Positions 49,390 through 60,665 of a stretch of DNA of 64,000 nucleotides are shown in pieces (positions within the stretch are counted from its first letter, which is position 1; each line of letters opens with the position of its first letter). Below the pieces are notes generated by a model, which saw only the letters and a program-made list of their open reading frames with translations, ran no database searches and was not told the DNA's origin. A program made the translations under genes and the position numbers. Source of the DNA: Tipula vernalis (Eukaryota; Arthropoda; Insecta; Diptera; Tipulidae); the NCBI GenBank assembly GCA_958295665.1, contig OY282560.1:43896333-43960332 (forward strand), read 5' to 3'.

Positions 49390-50450
49390 GGTGAATTCAA
49401 ATTTTTGTTAATCGTAAGTAACTGTCAGCTTCGTCCTTCAGGACTTTTTCTTAGAGGAGGCAACCTTCGAAATATATTAATGCTTGATCCTTTGGAATAT
49501 TCGGGTAAAGCATCAAAAGATATTAAATTTTCATTTCTAGTCAGTTTAACTTTGCTGAGGTTTTCCATTAACTCGATCGAATTGTTGGCATCAAAACCTG
49601 CAGGGGGTGGAATTTTTCTTAATTTGCGCAAAAGCTATTTTATGATTTTTGAAATGGGTGTATTAATACATGATGCTATTGGTCTCATTTTATTCCCTGG
49701 TTTATGCGTCTTAGGTATCATCCATATAGATTTCCTTTCATCAGATTTTTGATTGTTGTTTTTTAATTAACCTCGCTGTCTGATCTTATTACATTCCGGA
49801 CATCAATTGGTGCTGTTTTTATTCTCGATTCTATGTCTGTCACAATATCTATTATTGGCAACTTGCCTCCCGAAAAAGCTTAATTTAACCCATTATTAAG
49901 AAACCGATTTTGTTCCTTAGTTAATGGCTTCGATGACAAATTTTGTACGAAGTTTCCGATTTGTTTAATTGCGACGTATGGACTTTCAATCGGTTTATTT
50001 TCCATTTTTAAGTTTTGGAATTTTTGGTGTAATGTTTTGTTTTTAATTTTAAATTTATGATCCAAAATTTCTCCCGTTTTGTGTAGAAACACTATTAAGC
50101 ACTCATGTTCCAAATTATTAAAACGAAATGGTTGGCTGAACGTATGATACTAAACAATCATCCGTTCAGTATAAGCAATTTAAGATTATTAAAGGAATAC
50201 AGTGATAACCGAAAATTAGATAAGACCAACAAAGCGTGCTTATGAACTCGGACATGGGCCAAGTATCGTCGACTTTATTTAAATTATGTAAAACCAGAGA
50301 CAGCTGATTGTGTTTGAAGTTTATTTGTTTACAAAAAAACGTTTTAGTACGACAATGATCATTTAAATATGTTATCTCGCTGAACACAAAAGAGAGATAA
50401 CATAATTTTAACTCGGTTTTTAACTCCGTCAAGTTGTTATTTTCTTGACG
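49390..50450 (-). pseudogene. second Penelope-like element fragment (RT N-terminal half)
   Basis: On the minus strand, 50113-49885 gives NLSSKPLTKEQNRFLNNGLN. After a stop, PIIDIVTDIESRIKTAPI (about 49865-49810) follows, then IPKTHKPGNKMRPI at about 49720-49680. Beyond a stop, GFDANNSIELMENL and ISFDALPEYSK lead up to 49425. These are the N-terminal and first RT motifs of Penelope-like elements in the right order; the catalytic YxDD and the endonuclease are absent. A further minus frame (50166-50432) may be its upstream part. It lies opposite to, and inside, the gypsy relic. Confidence 0.7.
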
Positions 50451-50639
50451 AGCTCAATGGACAAATCTGGTGAATCAACCTTTAGTGATCGCGACATTAA
50501 TTTGCAAATCTAAAATAAAAAAATCAGAATCAGAAATAGTTTTACCATGTTTCGTATTAAAAATCTTTAATTATGATGGATTTGTTTGAAAATTTCATTA
50601 GAAACGACAGTTAGTAAGAATCGGACTACTGTACGATTT

Positions 50640-51010
50640 TTGTCCCAGCCCATACGGCCATCTAAAAAAAAAACAATTTTTCAACCGTCTTTGGAATATT
50701 TTTGTCGATGTAATTTTTTATAAAAGTACAAACTTCATTTGCGCTTTTCTGAGCTCCACCTTCGGAGTACGAATAAAACATAACTTTGCCCATGGTAAGA
50801 TTACGAACACAAAGTTCGAAAGCACGTAATCTATGACAATTCCCAATACTTTTTGATTTTTTAGATCTTTGATTTCTTTGAGTTTATCGAAATATTATTT
50901 AGCTCTTCGCCTATGTACGAATTATTCCGCTACTGCCGCACATAACGATTAATGTTTAATATAAGGTTTATGTTGTATGTATTGCAGTCTATAGTCGAAA
51001 AGATCACTTT
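50640..51010 (-). pseudogene. relic of a transposase-like protein (arthropod repeat family)
   Basis: A minus frame at about 50815-50660 reads AFELCVRNLTMGKVMFYSYS, then GGAQKSANEVCTFIKNYI. The pattern ...LCVHNL...GSNEV...F...S-D is familiar from a widespread arthropod transposon-derived protein. The expected downstream SDxCxGQN motif is altered to FLDGRMGWDKN. The upstream region is degraded by stops. I know the family only by pattern, so the assignment is moderate. Confidence 0.45.
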
Positions 51011-51269
51011 GATTGTCAATGTGTCTTTTTTACAAATAGTACCGAAAAACCGTAGTAAATTATATCTGTTTAGAACTGTTGTTACTGTGTGCAATAGAAA
51101 TATCAGTTTATTATTTTAGAGTACAGTAGAAAGAAAACCGGTATTTCTAAACAATCAGTAAATGTAATCAAAGTTCATGTCAATCCAATAAATATTCGAA
51201 ATATACTAAGGAGCCAATGAAGCTAACTACAGCTTCATCTCATTCATTTCAGAAAATATTCCTTGACGT

Positions 51270-51405
51270 ATAGTATGTCTTGATAATCTCACATAGAGAT
51301 AACAAATTTAGCGATTCAAGGTATCAAAATTTGCCATAGCTAGAACATTCGTTGAAGAATTTATTTGTGTATTTGGTATCCCCGATGAAGTTTTAACAGA
51401 CCAGG
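51270..51405 (+). pseudogene. gypsy integrase core, part 1
   Basis: Encodes TFVEEFICVFGIPDEVLTDQ, the segment that includes the second acidic residue of the gypsy integrase DDE core, and breaks off at a target duplication (ccagg, 51401-51405). Confidence 0.75.
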
Positions 51406-51570
51406 GGGTCAATTCTCGTTCCATGAAAAGTATAACGATAAGTATTTACAGTGAGAAATACATATTTCCGATTCATATGTTCCTTGAGAAGGAAAAAATG
51501 ACGTCAAAATCTTTTCATAAGAATAAAGATTTCTCACCGACCATTTTGACGGTGAGAACATCATAAATAT

Positions 51571-53172
51571 ACCCTGTTAAAGTTAGCCGAAAGTTTCCAG
51601 CCGCAGGTGAAAAGTCGATCATACAGATTATGTTATTGACATTCCAGCCGAAATTAAATCAGCCTCTAGAGTGTTACGTCTGGAGATGGATTGCATTGAT
51701 GTGACTTGTCAATAGCTATCGCAGGGAAAAAAATTCAGTTCAAGTTTCCCGTAAGAAATCTCGGAAAATGCAAAAAAGTTTTGATGCAGGAAAAAATTCA
51801 GTTCAAGTTTCCCGTGGGAAATCTCGGAAAATTCGATTTTCCAAAAATTATTAAAAAAAGTTGTATAAAATCAGCCTTTAGAGTGTTATTTCTGGAGATG
51901 AATTGCATTGATGTGACTTTTCAATAGCTATTGCCGGAAAAAAATTCAGTTCAAGTTTCAAGTGGGAAATCTCGGAAAATCCAAAAAAGCTTCCAGCCGA
52001 AAGTAAGAAATGGATAAATAAAATCAGTTTTTAGAGTGTTATGTCTGGAGATAGATTGCATCAATGTGACTTATCAATAGCTAGCGCAGGAAAAAATTCA
52101 GTTCAAGTTTCCCGTGGGAATTCTCGGAAAATTCAATTTTCCAAAAGTTATTAAAAAAATTTGTATAAAAACAGCCTCTAGAGTGTTATGTTTGGAGATA
52201 GATTGCATTGATGTGACTTATCAATAGCTAGCGCAGAGAAAAATTTGAGTTCAAGTTTCCCGTGGGAAATCTCGGAAAATTCGATTTTTCAAAAATTATT
52301 AGAAAATTTCTATAAGATCAGCCTTTAGAGTGTTATGTTTGGAGATAGATTGCATTGATGTGATTTGTCAATAGCTATCGCAGGAAAAAAATTCAGTTAA
52401 AGTTTCCCGTGGGAAATCTCGGAAAATTCGATTTTCCAAAACTTAAAATCCCGAGATTTCCCACGAACAACTTGAACTGAATTTTTTTCCTGCAATAGCT
52501 TTTGAACAAATCACATCAATGCAATCCATCTCCAGAGGCTGATTTTATTCAAATTTTCTAATAATTTTTGGAAAATCGAATTTTCCGAGATCTCTCACGG
52601 GAAACTTGAACTGAATTTTTTTCCTGCGATAGCTATTGACAAATCACATCAATGCACTCCATCTCCAGACATAACACTCTAGAGGCTGATTTTATTTATC
52701 CATTTCTTACTTTCAGCTGGAAACTTGTTTGGATTTTCCGAGATTTCCCACGGGAAACTTGAACAGAATTTTTTAATTCGATAGCTATTGACAAATTACA
52801 TAAAACGATTTAACTTCAGATATACACTCTAGAGGCTGATTTTATTCCAATTTCGTGGATTCTTCTGATTTTGCGATATTTTCTACGAATAGGTTAAGAA
52901 AAGTTTTACACGTAGAACTATTTATAAATTTTTTTATTTAAATTTATGTATCCTATTTACTTTCGGCTGATTACTACTAATTTTTTTGTTTTTGGCTGGA
53001 ATGTTAATATCATAATCTGCATTATCGACTTTTAACTTTCGGCTGGAAACTCTCGGCTGGGATTAGACAATCTGCATTACAATTTTTTTTTTTACTTTCA
53101 CCTGGACTTACATAATCTGCATTATCGACTTTTCACTTTCGGCTGGCAACTTTCGGCTAACTTTAACAGTAT
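51571..53172. mobile_element. 1.6-kb foldback element with internal repeats and 8-bp target duplication
   Basis: The ends are inverted: ctgttaaagttagccgaaag at the left and its complement at the right (53149-53168). Longer arms carry ccagccg, gtgaaaagtcgat and cagattatgt in both. The flanking ataaatat at 51563-51570 and at 53173-53180 is an 8-bp target-site duplication. The interior is a ~150-bp repeat array that flips orientation near 52445. There is no coding capacity. An 8-bp duplication is compatible with hAT-like or P-like families, but no transposase was found to decide. Confidence 0.8.
51655..52870. repeat. ~150-bp repeat array, five direct then three inverted units
   Basis: The unit contains cagttcaagtttcccgtggg, aaatctcggaaaattcgatt, tagagtgttatgtctggaga and gattgcattgatgtgactt. 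Direct units have that first phrase at 51736, 51799, 51945, 52098, 52248 and 52395, so spacing is 146-153 bp after a short first unit. From about 52445 the same unit runs on the opposite strand (cccacgggaaacttgaac and others) to about 52860. Confidence 0.9.
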
Positions 53173-53682
53173 ATAAATATTGAAATAAAATTCTATAAAA
53201 ATTAAATTTGTATTTTTAGCATTAAATGTGCATTGAAACTATAATATGATTCACTTTAAACTTAACTAATAAGTAAATCACATTAAGCACTATTGCGTTT
53301 ATTTAAGAAAAGCCTCTAAATAATTAATTTAGGTAAGTTTTAAAAATAGTTTCGTCGTTTTTATAATTTATTTTATATTTTGACAGCCAATGACGAAAAC
53401 TGATTTACCAAATCTACTTTATCATTTATTTAGCTAATATTTAAACCAATTCCTCTATCACCTAGCGAATATCTATATGAAACTCGATAAAATGTCTGTT
53501 TACAGTGTGTAGCTTACAATTTAAATTACTTATTCAGCATTTTGTTTACGATTCTTTTTCAATTGGACATCGAGAATCGCTTATTGTCGTTGTGTGAAAT
53601 GTTATAAATGAAAAAGACTTGATGGAAACAAAATGGAAACATTTTTTTTCATTAGGCTTTTTCATAGAACCAGAATTGACCC

Positions 53683-53760
53683 CCAGGGGTCTAATTTAAA
53701 GAGTTCACTTTTTAAAGAAATATGTTAGCTTCTCAGAGTACAACGGCGTATGATCATTAT
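53683..53760 (+). pseudogene. gypsy integrase core, part 2
   Basis: Follows the second copy of the ccagg duplication and encodes SSLFKEIC, a stop, then LLRVQRR: the integrase helix after the TDQG motif. It shows that the inverted-repeat element split one integrase gene. Confidence 0.65.
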
Positions 53761-56310
53761 TGACTAATTAAAAGCCTCAAGACCTAAAAAAATTTGGCCG
53801 TCTGCTCTCTTTTACTAGTCTAGTTGAATATTAACAAATGTGGAACTTATTATGAGTTTTCTCAATAATTCGAATGCTTCTATTTATTAAATGAGAGTTG
53901 TTTGTGAAACTCCTAAAAAAATTTTATTTCCTTATTACATTAAACCGTTATAGCCAAATCGATATTATGTCCGCAATAAAAATAAATAAATTATCCATAT
54001 CTAATTAAATTGTCTCTCCTTGTTAATATTTTAACAACGAACGAATATAAAATTAAAATTTATGATTTTAAATTTCAATGTACAAATTGTAATTTCGAAA
54101 CAAAATAATTTTTGGCCCAAATAATTAGCTTATCATCGTAAGTACAAAAAAAAAAATAAAACCATCCGTCCGCACAGTACATTGTTACGAGAAATAATTT
54201 ATCTCCAAATTGATCATAAAATATTATGATCGTTATTTATTCTGCGCTTATCAGCACAGAATATCATCGCGGACCACAAAATTTATCGCGGAATTTTCAA
54301 ATTGAATTTTTCACATATAATGGGTGCACGATTTGGAAATTTTTGGTTAATTTTTATTTTTCGAAATCAATCATTTTTATGTTTTTGCCATTTTTTTTCA
54401 TAATTTTATCGGTTTGTTGTAAATATGATTTGTGATAAAAATCAAAAAATAAACGTAAATTAATGTAAATGTCGCCTGTAGGACAACAAAAAAAAAATTT
54501 TTTTTTTTGTGGTCTATCTGCCGATCTGATCTGCACATCTTTTGCATATTTATCGTCAAAAAGATCATTATTGATAATAACAATTAAGTTTTTTGGGGTT
54601 TTTGGTATTTTTTTTTTTTTTTTTTTTGATTGAACAATTTTATTATAAATCTTGTTAAGGTTTGAAATATGGGATCGAACTGGCGTATTTAAAATGAGGA
54701 GTGGATTTTTTATCACTTTATTAGTTCAGAGAACTTTAAATGCTGTTGGTGAATCCGCAAGAAACATTTTATGTTTTTTTTTGTTTCGTTTTAATGATCC
54801 AATTATGTTTATGGTTTTTAATTAATTTTTATTTAGATCGATCATATCTGAAGCCAAATTTATTAGCTTATTGATTCAAACTGGCTTTTTCGACAAAAAA
54901 TTACTTGTAATTATGCATACTTATCATTATTGGTGGTAATTTTTGTATTTTTTTTTGCTTTTTATCGATTTGCTGTTATATTGGGACCGACAATTTGATA
55001 ATTTTTTACTGCCAGCTTGCGGAGTTTTCTTACATTGTTTTGATGGAGGAAACGGCAAATTATTATAAAAACATGTTCAGAAGCACATAAAATAGCATCG
55101 AAATCAATCAATCTAGTCAATATTCTTCTTTTAAATATCGACACATTATCCATAATTCATTGTTAAACATTGTAAATCGTATAATCGATCATTAAATATC
55201 TATCAGCATAAAATGAGATAATTTGAAAACAAACCGATCTCCTTTCACACAAATCAATATTTTTCTTCATTCTTTCTTGGTGATGATTGGTATTTTAACC
55301 GCGAAACATTAACTAAAAATCACTTAAAAACTCTTTAGAATAATATGTTGTTGCAAACTAGAAAGAGTAAACCATATTTTAGGTAATTTCGCCGTTATTA
55401 CTCCGCGTTTCTTTAATTTGATGTTAGCAATAACATTATAGAAACGTTTAACATTTAATTGAATTTTAAATTAAGTTTACCAATAAGTAAAAAAAATTTT
55501 ATATCCCGTCTTCGTTTTACTGTATACCGCGCGTTTACTGCTGTAATAAAGACAAAAAAAAATAAAAAAATTGTATGGAACATAATTTCAGAAGCTGTAC
55601 CATAAATTGTGTATAAACTTTTTATTTCTTTGGTAAAATAAACGTAAAGTTCAACGGGTTACAAATAACTTTAATTAGAATTTTGCATATCGGAACTCAT
55701 TCATATATTTTTTAGGCTTTCAATCGGTTTACTAAAGTGAGTTATGAAATTCCACAATAAAATGATTTAATCTTGTCAATAGTAATTATTCCTGTGTAAC
55801 ATTAATGCTGGTGGCATGTTCATGCAGTGGCTTTAATAGCAATATAGTAGAGCATACAGTTTAGGTATTCTTTGCACGATATGTGCAACTGCACCAACAT
55901 TGACATTGACCCTTCACAATCTATTATTCAACTTGTTTATGTAAAGTTACTATTCCTTTGAAGAAAAAGCTATTAAAACTATATTGAAATAATACCCAAT
56001 TGTGACAAATTTCTTTTTGCCACCTCTGTAAATCGAACCCGCAACCCCCCGTGCGAGAGCGACAGTTAACTTCTTGGGGAATCTAATCAAAGCACGAGTT
56101 GTCAAAGTTTATTCACTAATTGTTCACAGTTCCTCCTATAAGTTACGCCTGAGCGTTTTATTCGAAGGTGGCAAAACGGATAAAACGTCTAAGCATTGTA
56201 AAGGAAATTTTCAAATTTAAAATTTAAACGAAAAATTACCGTGATCACCGGGAAGTAGATCCAATCAAAATTAAACATGACAATATTTCTGGTTACTTCG
56301 AATTATCATA
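53761..56310. other. AT-rich stretch, no gene recognised
   Basis: Contains a 17-T run near 54609-54626 and other homopolymers. Minus frames at 54354-54716 and 54962-55153 have no recognisable domain. At 56025-56085 a GC-richer segment (ccgcaaccccccgtgcgag) resembles, on the minus strand, a tRNA T-arm sequence (gggttcgattt), but no cloverleaf forms. Confidence 0.4.
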
Positions 56311-56316
56311 TACGAT

Positions 56317-56703
56317 TTGAATATGAATTATATTTTGAAATATGACTACAGAAATGGTTTCAAAAGTTGTTGTTTGTTGCGTGCAAACTTGGTCAATGGT
56401 GAGCAAATTACACTACAAATCGTACAGGAAAAAGCATTAGCCGCCGAATCAACAATTGATCAAGAAAAATCAACAGCAAGTAAAATTCGTAGGCAAACAA
56501 CAAGGCAATCAGTTAACACCATCCCGAAGTCAACCTTCACGATCACAGCAGCCCCAAGGTCCACAGCAAACCACGATCGACATTCACACCAATATATAAC
56601 AACGCACAACGTAACGGTCAGTCATTCAAATTTAAAATTGGTGGATTTTCAACATAATTCCATCGAAATTTTGGGTACGATAGATGTCGATGTTGCGATA
56701 TAA
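56317..56703 (+). pseudogene. gypsy gag C-terminal region joined to protease end
   Basis: One open frame of 128 codons. The first part (LLRANLVNGEQITLQIVQEK) resembles a gag C-terminal segment, followed by a Gln/Thr/Ser-rich linker. The last part (NSIEILGTIDVDV) belongs to the protease/RT junction, so the middle (nucleocapsid and most of the protease) appears deleted. It shifts frame near 56690 into FGCDWFPAL. Confidence 0.6.
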
Positions 56704-57960
56704 TAGCAAAATTATATTATCCCTGCCGTTACAAATCACTTCGGGGATCAAAACAAATGTTTTTGGTTGCGATTGGTTTCCGGCTTTGAGAATAACATTT
56801 CAAGGGGTGTTCAACAATATAAGAATTTATTTTCAACTGAGCTTGGTACATATCGGGGAAAACCAATTTCTGGTTCCAATTCATCTGTCTGCCAGGAGTA
56901 TTCCTCTCGCTATTCGTCGACTTGTTTAGAACTTGTTTGCTATTAGAACCTATTGATTACAGCGACTGGGCGACACCTATCGTTCTAGTGAAAAAATCGG
57001 ATGGATCAATTCGTATTTGGCGACTACAAATCAACAGTTAATAAAGCATTAAGCCCACATTGTTTCCAAATTCCGTCGACAAAGGACTTATTGGCAACTT
57101 TACCACCGGGAAAATATTTTTCAAAGCTTAATTTAGCTTAAGCGCACCAGCAGTTGTCAGTGGATGATACTTCGGCATTGATTCAAACAATCATCACTCA
57201 AAAATTTATCGAACAACTGTTCAAAAGAATCGAAGGCGTTCTTCCTTATTTTGATGATATCATCGTAATTGGACAGACCTACACCAAGTTTTCGATTGAG
57301 ACATGATAAATGTAAATTTTTTGTCTTCTCAGTAAATTTCCTCGGTTTTCGCATCGATTTCAATGGAATTCGCCCTACAGAGGAAAAAATAACAGCTATC
57401 ACCAACACTCCGGCACCTCAAGACAAAAAGCAAATGCAAGCTTTTTTAGTACTTCTTAATTTTTATCATGTTTTTTTTAGCAGGAAAAGCTACCGTTGCT
57501 AAGCCGCTGCATCGTCTTCTGGAGAAAGATTCAAAGTGGAATTGGAATAGCACCCATCAAAGGTCATTTGAGGAACTAAAGAATCTTCTCTCCAACGACA
57601 GTCTCTTAGTACATTACAATGAGTTACTACCCCTACTCCTCAGCTGTGACGTATCTCCATATGGAATTGGGGTCATACTCGCACATCGAATGGAAGGTAG
57701 TGCGGAGTACAGAGCGAAATTACGCCACGATCGACAAGGAGGCTTTTGCGATTATTGCTGGTATAAAGAAATTTCATAATTGCATCTATGGCCGCAAAGT
57801 AACAATTATTACTGATCAACCATTACTGGGTCTCTTTAATCCGAAAAAATCAACACCATCAATCCTGTCACCAAGGATGCTACGTTAGAGTATTTTTCTC
57901 AATGGATATAACTTTGATCTTCAATATCGTCCGGGAAACAAACATCAAAATTCTGATGCG
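56690..57960 (+). pseudogene. gypsy reverse transcriptase and RNase H, broken
   Basis: FGCDWFPAL (56775), then [17 protein letters not shown] (56965-57015) and [12 protein letters not shown] (57100-57135) are RT finger/palm motifs. The catalytic box reads YFDDIIVIG (57247-57275). Thumb/connection follows with VNFLGFRI (57340). RNase H spans about 57510-57850 with LLLSCDVSPYGIG and ATIDKEAFAI. Short deletions occur before FIEQLF (57207), after the YFDD box and near 57700. Several frameshifts are present. LQYRPGNKHQNSDALSRLP marks its end. Confidence 0.85.
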
Positions 57961-58682
57961 TTGAGCAGACTACCAAACCCAACCGCAATAGCAACCGCCG
58001 AAGAAGAAGAAGTTCTAATGTTCGAAATAACTCTAGATCCTCCATTGACCGCTGCCGATATTGTAAGGCTAACAGCGAAAGATAAAACTTTGACACAAGT
58101 TTTAAGTTGGGCAATGAGAGGTTGGCCTGATGGAAAAATCGTGATGAAGGCATTGGCACGTAGCTATTTCTGGTGGCCAAATTAGATTCTGACATCGAAT
58201 CAACCGCGTTAAAAGCTATTCGCAGTGTCTTCTTAACGCACGGACTACCTGATATGATAGTCTCCGATAATGGAACTGCTTTTACATCGGACGCATTTAA
58301 GGTATTTTGCAAGAACAATTAAAATTTCTCTTATATACTTACAGCTCCGTTTCATCCTTCGTGAAATGGACAAGCGGAGCGTATGGTTCGTACAACAAAG
58401 GAATTCTTAAAGGAAACCGTTGGAGGCCATCGCCTACGTTTGGCACGGTTTCTATTACACCAATACACAACAACACCATCGCAAACCACTGGTAAGTCAT
58501 CCTCTCAATTACTGTTTAACCGGAAAATCGTAACGTACTTCGATAAACTACATCCCGATGCTATTCCAATTCGTTCAACCGAGGGAAAACCAACCAGTAA
58601 ATCAACTAAGTCGTTTAAAATCATCGACACCAAACGACGACAAAATATGTTTGATGTTATGAATGTTCAAATTCATATGTAA
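57961..58682 (+). pseudogene. gypsy integrase, broken
   Basis: A linker of about 60 codons leads to ARSYFWWPN. The zinc-binding domain and start of the core are then deleted. The core remnant is LKAIRSVFLTHGLPDMIVSD followed by NGTAFTSDAF (58215-58300). After frameshifts the C-terminal part reads FLLHQYTTTPSQTTGKSSSQ (58455-58515), a typical gypsy integrase tail. Confidence 0.8.
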
Positions 58683-58686
58683 TAAG

Positions 58687-59195
58687 CTAAATGTATGCTC
58701 ATCAACTTTAAACGCGAGGTTTGACGATATTTTGACGCATATTTGATAGTCTTCAACAAGAAAATGCCAATTTAAAATCAATAATTGTGCAATTAGAATC
58801 AAAAATCGATGACCTTGAGCAATGTACAAAATATAAATCAGTCGATATTATTGGATTACCGGTGCTACCTACCAACAGTGAAATATTAAATGCAACCTTG
58901 CAGTTATTTACATCTGGTTTAAATGTATAGCTGTGAACAAAGCTGATATTGAGTTTGTTTTTCAACTTAAATCGAGTGATGTTAATAAATCTGGTAAAGT
59001 AATTGTTGAATTTACTAACAGTTCCGTCCGTAACAGTGTATGACTAAGTATTATTTATTCAAATGGGCAAATGAAATTAAAAAGCGTAAACATTATAAAT
59101 ATTTGTGGTTGTGCAAATGGTAAACTTATGTTAAGAAAAGTTGAAGGAGATAGAGTCAAGATCATCAATAACTTATCTAACCTTGAAGATTTATG
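58687..59195 (+). pseudogene. LINE ORF1 protein remnant with coiled coil
   Basis: The frame starts KLNVCSSTLNARFDDI, then QQENANLKSIIVQLESKIDD, a leucine/isoleucine heptad pattern typical of ORF1 coiled coils. IIGLPVLPTNSEI and GKVIVEFTNSSVRN, typical of the following nucleic-acid-binding domain, come next. It ends with LMLRKVEGDRVKIINNLSNL. There are at least two stops. Confidence 0.65.
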
Positions 59196-59324
59196 ATGAT
59201 TTTTTTTGTAGTTTTTATGACTCAATCTAATCGGGGTTTTATGGTTCTTGATGATCTGACTTGTTCTAGTTTTACTTTTAATTGCGTTCTTTCTAATTGT
59301 AAAAATAACAGTGCTATGGCTTCT

Positions 59325-60665
59325 GAATTGTTGGTGATGCATCAAAACATCCGTAGTATGCGGCAGAATTTTGACACACTCAGCCTTTGCCAAATTTAAT
59401 TTTTTTGTCCGAATTTTGGATATCTGGGGGCCTATTCTCGAATTCCACATTCATTTTTCACATATGGACATCTGTCAAAGTTCACACAAAAACGTTCGAA
59501 AATTGTAATTCATATATAAAACACATGCGGCATGGACATTTTCCTATATGGGGAATTTTTTTCCACCTGCTTATACTCATTCGGAAATATTCCCTTTCAA
59601 TTCTTAACGTTCTTAAATCTAAAAATTTATCAATTCTTGGTGATTTTAATATTGACATTTTATCTAATTCATGATGGCAAGTCATGGACTCAAATCTGTG
59701 ATCAACAGTCCTACAAGAATTTTTGGTGACTCTAAAACTCATTATATGTTTTATAGATCATCCAATGCTGACCTTGTTTCTATTCATAATCCAAATGAGG
59801 ATTTTTCAGTTTTTCTTTCTAGATTGTCCTATTTTGTTTCTTATTGTACCAATTCAGCTTCCTGAGGATGGATTAACTCTTCATTGGTACGCCGTGTAAA
59901 TAAAAAAAATAAGCTTGGTAGAAGAGTGAATAACCAACCGTTGAATACCAGCTAACGGATATATTACAATAAATACTCTAGGAATGTGATACGTGACATC
60001 AAAATAGCTAAGGCCGAGCATTACCTGACGAAATTTTATCAGAAGTCTGGTAATATTAAACAACAATGGGCCTTAGTAAATGAAGTATTAAATTCAAAAA
60101 TTAAATCTAATTATTTTAATGCAATTTTAGATAATTCCAATGTCACATCAACTTCATCATATGATATTGCTAATAGCTTTAACTCTTATTTCACGAGTGC
60201 TGTTAGTTAATTCAACTCGCTTTATCTTGCTGTTATCTCTAAGGTATTCGAAAAACCTATTAAATCTCGCATGATTGATTTTTTCGATAGTAACATTTTT
60301 TTTAATGACCCGCAATTTAGTTTCCGCTCTTGGTTTGGGTACTGAAGATGCTTTATTAACATTTTTTAACTTTCTTAATGATGGCCTATTTGTGGATATT
60401 ACGAAAGCATTCGATATGGTCAGTCATAAATTGCTGTATTTGCTTGTTTTAGAGGGTTTATGTTATCAACATACAACGTATTTGGTTTAATGGTGTTCTA
60501 AGTCGCCCTGAAATTTTATCAGCACGAGTACCTCAAGGGTCAGTCCTCGGGCCAATCCTATTTATTATTTATACTAACTATATTTTTTCACAATCATTTT
60601 AGAGTAAGGTGATGTCTTTTGGTGAACGCCAGTTCGCTTATAATACCGATAGTTGAATGGGCTCT
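59325..60665 (+). pseudogene. LINE ORF2, endonuclease and RT remnants
   Basis: LLVMHQNIRSM (59325-59360) is the APE-type endonuclease start (HQNIRS). LSILGDFNIDIL (59625-59660) is its GDFN motif. The RT pieces are NSYFTSAVS (60183), VFEKPIKSRMIDFF (60247), VDITKAFDMVSHKLL (60392-60435) and VPQGSVLGPILF (60530-60565). A damaged catalytic box (QFAYNTDS, 60634-60656) follows. Missing segments and frameshifts separate them. The motif wording fits Jockey or CR1 clades. Confidence 0.8.

Larger units (their letters stand above)
51406..53682. mobile_element. 2.28-kb inverted-repeat element inserted in gypsy integrase
   Basis: The left end gggtcaattctcgttccatg and the right end, read on the minus strand, gggtcaattctggttctatg are terminal inverted repeats of about 25 bp. 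The flanking ccagg at 51401-51405 and at 53683-53687 is a 5-bp target-site duplication. The interrupted integrase resumes directly after it. No transposase was seen inside. A second element (51571-53172) makes up most of its length. Confidence 0.75.
48665..53760 (+). mobile_element. decayed Ty3/gypsy element 1, RNase H to integrase, repeatedly interrupted
   Basis: Plus-strand pol pieces appear in gypsy order: RNase H (48680-48890), an integrase zinc-binding-like piece (49198-49320), integrase core part 1 (51270-51405), and core part 2 (from 53683). Between them lie a minus-strand Penelope fragment, a minus-strand transposase relic and a nested inverted-repeat element. No LTR, gag, protease or RT was seen. 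The left edge abuts the satellite. Confidence 0.65.
56317..58682 (+). mobile_element. decayed Ty3/gypsy element 2
   Basis: Gag-like, protease/RT, RNase H and integrase pieces follow in gypsy order on the plus strand. Internal deletions and frameshifts separate them. It carries more of pol than the copy at 48.7-53.8 kb and is a different copy. No LTRs were identified. At its right edge it abuts the LINE relic directly. Confidence 0.85.
58687..60665 (+). mobile_element. decayed non-LTR retrotransposon (Jockey/CR1-like)
   Basis: ORF1, endonuclease and RT fragments follow one another on the plus strand. Large parts are missing and stops are frequent. The RT portion ends just after the catalytic region, so the 3' end is lost. 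It directly follows the second gypsy relic. Confidence 0.75.

Noticed and set aside
54354..54716. 120-codon minus frame rich in Lys and Phe
   Set aside because: It is carried by homopolymer A/T runs, has no domain, and overlaps other chance frames on both strands.
54962..55153. 63-codon minus frame with an internal gtaaga donor-like site
   Set aside because: It looks somewhat coding, but there is no partner exon or recognised family, so it is not called.
56020..56110. tRNA-like stretch on the minus strand (gggttcgattt)
   Set aside because: The T-stem bases do not pair, and no D-arm, anticodon arm or acceptor stem fits. At most it is a fragment of a tRNA-derived repeat.
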